Shown piece after piece: positions 57,675 through 64,000 of a DNA stretch of 64,000 nt. The stretch is from Haemophilus parainfluenzae (GTDB taxonomy: Bacteria; Pseudomonadota; Gammaproteobacteria; Enterobacterales; Pasteurellaceae), in contig NZ_LR134481.1 of NCBI RefSeq assembly GCF_900638025.1, forward strand, positions 1,922,001-1,986,000. The letters run 5' to 3'. The translations under genes and the position numbers were made by a program. The notes under the pieces are model-generated. The model was not told the origin of the DNA. It ran no database searches and saw only the letters and a list, made by a program, of their open reading frames with translations. Positions within the stretch are counted from its first letter, which is position 1, and every line of letters starts with the position of its first letter.

Positions 57675-57690
57675 TTTGATCTGCATCACA
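57675..57690 (+). promoter_or_regulatory. CRP/FNR-type site upstream of the citrate lyase operon
   Basis: TTTGA-TCTGCA-TCACA resembles a CRP site. The same bases read as TTGAT-CTGC-ATCAC (57676-57689), 9 of 10 matches to the FNR consensus. It lies about 100 bp before citD; anaerobic control would suit citrate fermentation. Confidence 0.6.
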
Positions 57691-57790
57691 AAACCCATTT
57701 AATATCACTCTTTATAATTAGCCATTGAATAAAAAACCCTTTAGAATGTACCTTATTTTACTTATTTTTTATTACTAAAGGGAAATCATT

Positions 57791-58078
57791 ATGAAGATAA
57801 CCAAAGCCGCTGTCGCCGGAACACTTGAGTCTAGCGATGCTTTAATTCGTATTGAACCTGCTCACACGTTATCTATTGAAATCAATAGTTCTGTCGGAAA
57901 GCAATTCAGTGAAGCCATTGAACAAACGGTCAAAAATACACTCGCTCAACTCAATATCACAGAAGCGCTAATTATCATAGAAGACAAAGGCGCATTAGAC
58001 TGCGTATTACAGGCGCGCATAAAAGCCGCCGCATTACGTGCAAGCGATGAAACCGTTAACTGGGAGGCAATACTATGA
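57791..58078 (+). CDS. citD: Citrate lyase acyl carrier (gamma) subunit
   Basis: A 95-residue acyl carrier of citrate lyase that bears the triphosphoribosyl-dephospho-CoA group on Ser14 (AGTLESSDA). The [15 protein letters not shown] stretch near the end is typical. It is the first cit gene here and overlaps citE by 4 nt (ATGA). The ligase gene citC, often found directly upstream, is not present between grxA and citD. Confidence 0.93.
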   Translation: MKITKAAVAGTLESSDALIRIEPAHTLSIEINSSVGKQFSEAIEQTVKNTLAQLNITEALIIIEDKGALDCVLQARIKAAALRASDETVNWEAIL

Positions 58079-58950
58079 AATTAAGAAGAAGTATGCTGTT
58101 TGTACCGGGCTCAAACGCCGCCATGTTGAGCAACAGTTTTATTTATAAACCGGATTCCATTATGTTTGACTTGGAAGACGCGGTCGCCCTCAAAGAAAAA
58201 GACTCTGCCCGCTTATTAGTCGCACATGCGCTTCAACACCCGCTTTATCAAGAAATCGAAACTGTGGTGCGGGTTAATCCGTTGGATTCCGAATTCGGGT
58301 TATTGGATTTAAATGCTGTAGTGCGTGCAGGTGTTGATGTGGTGCGGATGCCGAAAACCGAAACTGCACAAGATGTAGTTGATATGGATAACGCAATTAC
58401 CGACATTGAGAAAACCTGTGGTCGCGAAGTAGGTTCGACCAAAATGTTAGCGGCCATCGAATCGCCATTGGGTATCACTCAAGCAAACCAAATCGCCACC
58501 GCCTCCAAGCGTTTAATCGGCATTGCTCTTGGTGCGGAAGACTATGTGCGCAATCTTAAAACCGAACGTTCGCCGGAAGGCATCGAATTACTATTTGCCC
58601 GCTGTTCGATTTTACAAGCAGCGCGTGCCGCCGGTATTCAAGCCTTTGATACGGTGTATTCCAATGCCAACAATGAAGAAGGTTTCTTAAAAGAAGCGGC
58701 ATTAATTAAACAGTTAGGCTTTGATGGCAAATCCTTAATCAACCCGCGTCAAATCGAACTCCTGCACAACTTATTTGCACCGACACAAAAAGATGTGGAT
58801 CAGTCCAAACGTATTATTGAAGCAGCCAAAGAAGCGGAAAAACAAGGTTCCGGCGTCGTTTCCTTAAACGGTAAAATGATTGATGCGCCGATTATTGATC
58901 GTGCAAAACTCGTGTTAGAACGTGCGAAATCAGGTATTCGTGAAGAGTAA
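58075..58950 (+). CDS. citE: Citrate lyase beta subunit (citryl-ACP lyase)
   Basis: Cleaves citryl-ACP to oxaloacetate and acetyl-ACP. It has 291 residues in a TIM-barrel fold, with [15 protein letters not shown] at the start, IMFDLEDAV, the Glu in AIESPLGI, and [15 protein letters not shown]. It is translationally coupled to citD. The base composition is clearly richer in GC, with GCC/CGC codons, than the flanking genes. Confidence 0.95.
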   Translation: MKLRRSMLFVPGSNAAMLSNSFIYKPDSIMFDLEDAVALKEKDSARLLVAHALQHPLYQEIETVVRVNPLDSEFGLLDLNAVVRAGVDVVRMPKTETAQDVVDMDNAITDIEKTCGREVGSTKMLAAIESPLGITQANQIATASKRLIGIALGAEDYVRNLKTERSPEGIELLFARCSILQAARAAGIQAFDTVYSNANNEEGFLKEAALIKQLGFDGKSLINPRQIELLHNLFAPTQKDVDQSKRIIEAAKEAEKQGSGVVSLNGKMIDAPIIDRAKLVLERAKSGIREE

Positions 58951-58962
58951 GGGAGAAAAAAG

Positions 58963-60465
58963 ATGACAACAAGAGAACAACGCATTGCCAAATTCAATGC
59001 TAATCGTCCGGTGTATCAAGCAGTTCCAAAAGCCGAATCCCTTGCCCGTACGGCGAAAGACCGCAAACTTTGTGCCTCTTTGGAAGACGCGATTAAACGC
59101 TCCGGCTTAAAAGACGGCATGACCGTATCTTTCCACCACGCCTTCCGCGCCGGTGATTTTATCGTTAATATGGTGATGGATAAAATTGCCGAAATGGGCT
59201 TTAAGAATCTGACCCTCGCCTCTTCGTCTTTAATCGACAGCCACCACCCGATTATCAATCACATCAAAAACGGTGTCGTAACCAAAATCTATTCTTCCGG
59301 TTTACGCGGTGAGCTTGCCGAACAAATTTCCCGTGGTTTATTGGACGAACCGGTAAACATTCACTCCCACGGCGGCCGCGTGCATTTGGTTAAATCTGGC
59401 GAATTAAAAATAGATGTTGCCTTTTTAGGGGTACCTTGTTGTGACAAATTCGGTAACGCTAATGGCTTTAGCGGCAAAAGCAAGTGTGGCTCTTTAGGTT
59501 ATGCCCGCGTAGATGCGGAATTCGCCGACAAAGTCGTGTTGCTTACCGAGGAATTCGCCGATTATCCGCACCACCCGATCAGTATCGGCCAAGATCAAGT
59601 GGATCTCATTGTGCAAGTGGATGCTGTCGGTGATCCGAAAAAAATCGGTGGCGGCGCTACCCGCATGACCACCAACCCACGCGAATTGTTAATTGCCCGC
59701 AAATGTGCCGAAGTGATTTTCGCCAGTGGTTATTTTAAAGACGGCTTTTCCTTACAAACTGGTACTGGCGGCGCTTCCTTGGCGGTAACCCGATTCTTGG
59801 AAGAAAAAATGGTACGTGACGGCATTAAAGCTGACTTTGCTCTCGGTGGTATCACTGCCAGCATGGTAGATTTACACGAAAAAGGCTTAATCAAAAAATT
59901 ATTAGACGTACAAAGTTTTGATGCGATTGCTGCCGAATCTCTTGCTCGTAACCCAAATCACATTGAAGTATCTGCCAACCAATATGCGAACTATAGTTCC
60001 AAAGGCGCTTCCGTTGAGCGTTTAGACATAGTGATCCTTTCCGCATTGGAAATCGACACCAAATTTAACGTGAACGTATTAACCGGCTCTGATGGCGTAA
60101 TTCGCGGTGCATCCGGCGGTCACTGCGATACAGCGTCTTCTGCACAAGTGGCCATTATCGTGGCGCCATTAGTTCGTGGTCGTATCCCAACGGTAGTGGA
60201 AAATGTGATTACCTGCGTCACGCCGGGAGAGAACATCGACATTTTAGTAACCGATCACGGTGTTGCCGTCAATCCGAAACGTCCGGATTTAATCAATGCC
60301 TTATCTGATGCAGGTATCCCATTATTTACCATCGAACAACTTTGCGAACGCGCTTACAGTTTAACCGGCAAACCAAAAGAAATTGAGTTTACCGATAAAC
60401 CGGTCGCCGTTGTTCGTTACCGTGATGGAACGGTGATTGATACGGTGTATCAAGTCAAAGAATAA
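58963..60465 (+). CDS. citF: Citrate lyase alpha subunit (citrate:acetyl-ACP transferase)
   Basis: Swaps acetyl for citrate on the acyl carrier. It has 500 residues with a family-I CoA-transferase-like fold; conserved parts include FHHAFRAGDFIVN, GSLGYARVDAEFAD, LQTGTGGASLAVTRFLEEKM and GGHCDTASSAQVAIIV. AGGGAG precedes ATG. As with citE, the DNA is GC-richer than the window average and holds no uptake signal. Confidence 0.95.
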   Translation: MTTREQRIAKFNANRPVYQAVPKAESLARTAKDRKLCASLEDAIKRSGLKDGMTVSFHHAFRAGDFIVNMVMDKIAEMGFKNLTLASSSLIDSHHPIINHIKNGVVTKIYSSGLRGELAEQISRGLLDEPVNIHSHGGRVHLVKSGELKIDVAFLGVPCCDKFGNANGFSGKSKCGSLGYARVDAEFADKVVLLTEEFADYPHHPISIGQDQVDLIVQVDAVGDPKKIGGGATRMTTNPRELLIARKCAEVIFASGYFKDGFSLQTGTGGASLAVTRFLEEKMVRDGIKADFALGGITASMVDLHEKGLIKKLLDVQSFDAIAAESLARNPNHIEVSANQYANYSSKGASVERLDIVILSALEIDTKFNVNVLTGSDGVIRGASGGHCDTASSAQVAIIVAPLVRGRIPTVVENVITCVTPGENIDILVTDHGVAVNPKRPDLINALSDAGIPLFTIEQLCERAYSLTGKPKEIEFTDKPVAVVRYRDGTVIDTVYQVKE

Positions 60466-60474
60466 TGCTACAAA

Positions 60475-60513
60475 AAATCGCCTCCTTAACCCTCCTTAAT
60501 AAAGAGGCGATTT
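60475..60513 (+). other. Hairpin between citF and citXG
   Basis: A 10-bp stem AAATCGCCTC / GAGGCGATTT with a 19-nt loop and no T-run on the plus strand. An uptake signal follows at about 60526. It may set an RNA processing point or attenuate expression of the cofactor and transporter genes. Confidence 0.45.
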
Positions 60514-60562
60514 ATAGCATCCACAAAAGTGCGGTCATTTTTAAACACGTTTTTGGCGCAAT

Positions 60563-61960
60563 ATGACAATTTCCCTAAATCATTTTTCTACCGATGGAAC
60601 CGAAATTTCTCTCGAACAGCTTTTAACGGCGCGTGAAGAACGAGCAAATTTGCAGCAACAACTGTTAACCCAATATGGGCAAACCTTGCTTTGTGTTACC
60701 TTAACAGCAGTAGGCGGAGTGAAGAAAAATGCTCTATTAGATTATGTCTTTACAAAAACACTAGAAAATCTGACCGCACTTTTTATGCAGTTGAATATCA
60801 CGCCCACAAAGGAAATTGTTCGTCCGTTAGCAACGGGGCATGAGGCGTTTTTTGTGTTGCCGATTAATGGTCGTGCGCTGAAAGCAGCAACGATTGAATT
60901 GGAGGAAAACGTACCTCTTGCCCGTTTATGGGATTTGGATGTATTCGATGCGAAAGGCAATCTGCTGAGCCGCTCAGATTTTGCTCTTCCGCCAAGAGTC
61001 TGCCTAGTGTGTGGCAATGAAGCGAAAATCTGTGCCAGAACTCGTAAACACGCCGTTGATGAAATTGTGGCAGAAATGCAATCCCGCGCCCAACGCCATT
61101 ATATCGCGGAATATATCGGTGGTCAGGCTTATTCAGCATTGGTGCAAGAAGCACGCTTGTCGCCGAAACCGGGGTTGGTGGATACCATCAACAACGGTTC
61201 GCACAAAGACATGAACCTGCATACCTTTGAGCAAAGTGCGGTAAGTTTACGCCCTTTTTTTACACAATTCGTACTCAAAGGCATGACCACCGCCCATTTG
61301 CCTGAAAAACAAATCTTAGCAGAGATTCGTCCAATTGGTCTATCAGCAGAAAAGTCAATGTTTGAAGCAACAAATGGCATTAACACCCATAAGGGAGCTA
61401 TTTTTTCCTTCGGCTTGGTGTGTACTGCAATGGGGCGTTTATTAGCTCAACAAAATGTAATTCAAAGTTCGGTAAAGTTTGATATAAACTCAATCTGCTC
61501 ACTTGTTGCCCAATTTGCTCAAGGTTTAACAGATGAACTCAAACATTATCCCGAGCATTTTCCAGTCACAGCCGGCGTACGCTTATTCAGAAAATACGGT
61601 TTAACCGGCGCTCGTGGTGAAGCGGAAAGTGGTTTTAATCTTATTCGAACGTTGTTACCTCAATTTGATGAGTTTCATCAATTGGATGGAGAACATCGTT
61701 TACTGATTCTGTTGTTGCATTTAATGGCGACCAATCCTGACACTAACGTGGTTCACCGTGGCGGTTTGGATGGGTTAAATTTTATACAACACACAGCTCG
61801 AGATCTGCTTGCAGATCATAAAATTGTATTAGATAAAAATATACTGATACAAGCATTAATGAAATTTGACATCGCCTGTATTGAACTAAATTTAAGTTCA
61901 GGTGGTAGTGCTGATTTACTAGCACTGGCAATTTTCTTTTTATCATTTAGAGGTAATTAA
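60563..61960 (+). CDS. citXG: CitX-CitG fusion for citrate lyase prosthetic group
   Basis: A 465-residue fusion. The N-terminal 175 or so residues are CitX-like, which attaches the prosthetic group to apo-CitD (RLWDLDVF at 121-128, PPRVCLVCGNEAKICAR). The rest is CitG, which makes triphosphoribosyl-dephospho-CoA from ATP and dephospho-CoA (EARLSPKPGLVDTINNGSHKDM at about 196-217, VHRGGLDGL near the end). The fused form is known from Haemophilus. AT content and uptake signals (about 60774 and 61234) resemble the host, unlike citE and citF. Confidence 0.9.
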   Translation: MTISLNHFSTDGTEISLEQLLTAREERANLQQQLLTQYGQTLLCVTLTAVGGVKKNALLDYVFTKTLENLTALFMQLNITPTKEIVRPLATGHEAFFVLPINGRALKAATIELEENVPLARLWDLDVFDAKGNLLSRSDFALPPRVCLVCGNEAKICARTRKHAVDEIVAEMQSRAQRHYIAEYIGGQAYSALVQEARLSPKPGLVDTINNGSHKDMNLHTFEQSAVSLRPFFTQFVLKGMTTAHLPEKQILAEIRPIGLSAEKSMFEATNGINTHKGAIFSFGLVCTAMGRLLAQQNVIQSSVKFDINSICSLVAQFAQGLTDELKHYPEHFPVTAGVRLFRKYGLTGARGEAESGFNLIRTLLPQFDEFHQLDGEHRLLILLLHLMATNPDTNVVHRGGLDGLNFIQHTARDLLADHKIVLDKNILIQALMKFDIACIELNLSSGGSADLLALAIFFLSFRGN

Positions 61961-61961
61961 T

Positions 61962-63401
61962 ATGGCATTATCAAAAAATGCAAAATTGGCGATCTTAGCG
62001 GTTATCCCTTTGATCACCTTCTTATTGCCTGCTCCAGAGGGGCTTTCTCTGATTGCTTGGCGTTTACTCGGGGTTTACATTGCTACTATTGTCGGGCTTG
62101 TAATAAAGCCTTACGGAGAACCAGTAATTTTACTCGCAGCAATTGCTGTTTCAGGTATCATTATAGGTAATACGGAAGGCGCAAAAGAATTAGTCAAAGT
62201 AGGGAATATGTTGGATGGTTATAAATCAGGCACAACATGGCTTATCTTTACAGCTTTTACCTTAAGCTCAGCATTTGTAATTACTGGATTAGGCAAACGA
62301 ATTGCCTATCACATGATTGGCGCCATGGGTAGCACGACCCTGCGACTTGGTTATGTCACCATGTTCTTGGATTTACTGCTTTCACCTGCAACGCCATCTA
62401 ATACAGCGCGTTCAGGCGGTATCATATTTCCAATCATTAACAGTGTGGCGGTAGCGCTTGGTTCAGATCCTGAAAAAAGCCCGAAGAAGGCCGGTCGTTA
62501 TTTGATGATGAACGTATATATGGTGGTAAAAACCACGTCCTACATTTTCTTAACCGCAATGGCGCCTAATGCTCTCGCACTTTCATTAATGGCTCCAATT
62601 TTGGGGTTTGAAACTACTTGGATTAAATGGTTCTTGGCCGCCTCTGTGCCTGGTTTAATTTGCTTATTCTTAATCCCATTAATTTGTTACTGGGTCTCTC
62701 CACCTGAATTAAAAGAAGTCGATAACAAAGCTATTGCAAAAAAAGGTTTAGAAGAATTGGGGCCAATGTCTTTCCGTGAAAAAGCACTTAGCGTGTTGTT
62801 TGTCATTGCCTTATTCGGTTGGATCTTCTCTGATACGCTTCATGTGAATGCGACTATCGTAGCCATTATCGTAATGGTTCTTTGCATTATGTTAAGTATT
62901 GTAACGTGGGATGATATTCTAAAAAGTAAAGGGGCATGGAACACCTTAGTCTGGTATGGTGGTATCATTGGTATGTCGGGTTTACTGGAAAAAGCTGGAT
63001 TCTTTAAATGGTTGGCTAACACATTAAGTACCACGCTTCAATTTGAAGGACATGGCATGATGGCTCTCATCGTGATTCTGACTTTAAGCGTTGCAGTACG
63101 TTATTTATTTGCTTCAGGCGGTGCATACGTAGCAGCAATGGTACCTGTATTTGCAACTGTTGGGCACGTTGCGGGAGCCCCTGCTGAGTTACTTGCACTA
63201 GGCTTAGTTTTTGCCAACGCTTACGGTGGTTCTGTAACGCACTATGGTGGTGGCCCTGGACCAATTGCATTTGGCGCGGGCTATAATGACATTAAATCTT
63301 GGTGGATCGCTGGCGCAATCATTGCATTTGGTAGCTTAATTATCCACTTAACTATCGGTATGGCATGGTGGGAATTATTAATTAGCTTAGGTTGGTTATA
63401 A
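61962..63401 (+). CDS. citT: DASS-family citrate/dicarboxylate antiporter (CitT-like)
   Basis: A 479-residue inner-membrane transporter with about 12-14 hydrophobic segments. Both DASS substrate loops are seen: SPATPSNTARSGGIIFPI near 142-159 and GGSVTHYGGGPGP near 424-436. E. coli CitT exchanges citrate for succinate, and the place directly after citXG (1-nt gap) supports citrate as substrate. Tartrate or 2-oxoglutarate transport cannot be ruled out from sequence. Confidence 0.88.
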   Translation: MALSKNAKLAILAVIPLITFLLPAPEGLSLIAWRLLGVYIATIVGLVIKPYGEPVILLAAIAVSGIIIGNTEGAKELVKVGNMLDGYKSGTTWLIFTAFTLSSAFVITGLGKRIAYHMIGAMGSTTLRLGYVTMFLDLLLSPATPSNTARSGGIIFPIINSVAVALGSDPEKSPKKAGRYLMMNVYMVVKTTSYIFLTAMAPNALALSLMAPILGFETTWIKWFLAASVPGLICLFLIPLICYWVSPPELKEVDNKAIAKKGLEELGPMSFREKALSVLFVIALFGWIFSDTLHVNATIVAIIVMVLCIMLSIVTWDDILKSKGAWNTLVWYGGIIGMSGLLEKAGFFKWLANTLSTTLQFEGHGMMALIVILTLSVAVRYLFASGGAYVAAMVPVFATVGHVAGAPAELLALGLVFANAYGGSVTHYGGGPGPIAFGAGYNDIKSWWIAGAIIAFGSLIIHLTIGMAWWELLISLGWL

Positions 63402-63411
63402 TATAAATTCA

Positions 63412-63446
63412 AAAGTGCGGTCAGATCCTTATTGCAACCGCACTTT
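63412..63446 (+). terminator. Inverted uptake-signal terminator after citT
   Basis: AAAGTGCGGT (63412-63421) and ACCGCACTTT (63437-63446) form a 10-bp stem with a 15-nt loop. Both arms are perfect uptake signals. The T-run is short, so it is moderately strong. Confidence 0.7.
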
Positions 63447-63736
63447 CTCAGTTAAACTGCAATCATAAGCACAGCTTATTGTACGATCGTAACTCACAGC
63501 AAACCAATGAGTATCATTCCATAGCGTGGAAATAATCTTCTATGTCTACGCAAGAATTCGCCATCACATGCAAATATTCACAGAAAATTTCGACATTAAA
63601 GATCCGATGATACATGCTAAAAGGATTTTCAATGGGCGCATAAAGTGGATCAAATGGAAAAGGATAATTCCCGTTAGTATATTGATGGTTAATCTAACGA
63701 TGAGCTCACAAATCGTGATACTTATCACATTAATTT
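63447..63736. other. Intergenic stretch with a possible gene remnant
   Basis: No convincing intact gene is seen. On the minus strand an open frame from 63693 to 63517 reads protein-like (for example NGNYPFPFDPLYAPIENPF) but has no start and ends at a stop codon in a context where coding seems to continue. It may be a decayed gene. A plus-strand frame over the same bases (63526-63795) is rich in Ile/Met/His and runs into manA on the other strand, so I do not call it. Confidence 0.3.
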
Positions 63737-64000
63737 TTATGGCAATTTTGCCAAAAAGGCATAACCGCCTTTTTCACTCATTATTTCAACATTAGAATCC
63801 GCTGTAATAAATGCTGACTCACCTTGCTTCAACGTAAGTGCGGTTGATTTTTCTTGAATTTTTAGCTCACCGTTCATCACCAATAAAATGCCCGCACTTT
63901 GAAGATTCACTTTAGTATGCTGTTCTGGTTCAACACGAATTTGAGCTAAAGCAAAATCTTTTACTGGCGTTTTATAAGTAAATTCTGACTGATTTTGAGG
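63737..64000 (-). CDS. manA: Mannose-6-phosphate isomerase, C-terminal end (cut by window edge)
   Basis: The last 87 codons of a leftward gene enter from the right edge. The frame was translated by eye. The C-terminal cupin of class I phosphomannose isomerase is recognisable: KTPVKDFALAQIRVEP, then LQSAGILLVMNGEL and LKQGESAFITADSNVEI, which aligns with the QSAAILF...PGESAFIAANE end of E. coli ManA. The enzyme interconverts mannose 6-phosphate and fructose 6-phosphate. The catalytic part lies outside this window. Confidence 0.8.
   Translation of the reverse strand, partial: PQNQSEFTYKTPVKDFALAQIRVEPEQHTKVNLQSAGILLVMNGELKIQEKSTALTLKQGESAFITADSNVEIMSEKGGYAFLAKLP

Noticed and set aside
63526..63795. 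Plus-strand open frame of 89 codons
   Set aside because: Odd composition, no good ribosome site, and its end overlaps the coding 3' end of manA on the other strand.
1..64000. CRISPR arrays, rRNA, tRNA or prophage genes
   Set aside because: I saw no regularly spaced repeats, no tRNA-like cloverleaf in the gaps and no phage structural genes. A tRNA scan could still correct this.

Overview
The window looks like chromosomal DNA of a Haemophilus species, most likely H. parainfluenzae or a close relative. The base composition is AT-rich, the gene set is that of Pasteurellaceae, and the Haemophilus-type DNA uptake signal (9-mer AAGTGCGGT or its complement) occurs roughly forty times by eye. I saw no rRNA, tRNA, CRISPR or prophage.

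Layout. 1-3.5 kb: start of modF, sstT, a small SOS-type gene with a LexA box, and mepS. 3.6-9.8 kb: the pyruvate dehydrogenase operon aceE-aceF-lpd. 10-17 kb: mgsA, ydgA-like, dnaK, metY, dnaJ, with metY lying between the two chaperone genes. 17-20.7 kb: molybdate uptake modABC with divergent modE. 20.7-29.7 kb: a long leftward gene train of competence pilins comNOPQ, recC, nrdR, ribD, degS and yfbR, headed by a Sxy/CRP-S type site. 29.8-36.8 kb: suhB with a boxA-like leader, an IS3-family insertion sequence sitting between two inverted uptake signals, bioB, thiBPQ behind a TPP riboswitch, and grxD. 36.9-43.4 kb: a lemA/TPM-domain operon, ompA (P5) and ydiJ. 43.5-49 kb: a restriction-modification island. 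49-54 kb: valS, three small genes and holC. 54-57.6 kb: fumC, a chalcone-isomerase-like gene, rimK and grxA. 57.8-63.4 kb: citrate lyase genes citD, citE, citF, citXG and a citrate/succinate-type antiporter. The right edge holds the end of manA.

The most interesting accessory locus is 43.5-49.0 kb. It has a C5-cytosine methyltransferase, a McrB-like AAA+ GTPase and a DUF2357/PD-(D/E)XK nuclease in one tight operon, resembling the BsuMI/LlaJI class of restriction systems. The nuclease gene is split by one extra A in a run of seven, and the joined frames restore a normal-looking 762-residue protein. The island has no perfect uptake signal and lies beside valS.

Other points worth checking are a UmuD-like protein that has lost both catalytic residues yet keeps a LexA-box promoter; a boxA-like element just before the suhB ribosome binding site, matching the Nus-factor autoregulation known in E. 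coli; a citrate lyase operon without citC; and uptake signals used as transcription terminators, including one pair that changed together and one split by the insertion sequence. All functional calls come from reading the sequence and from memory of the families; no database search was run.
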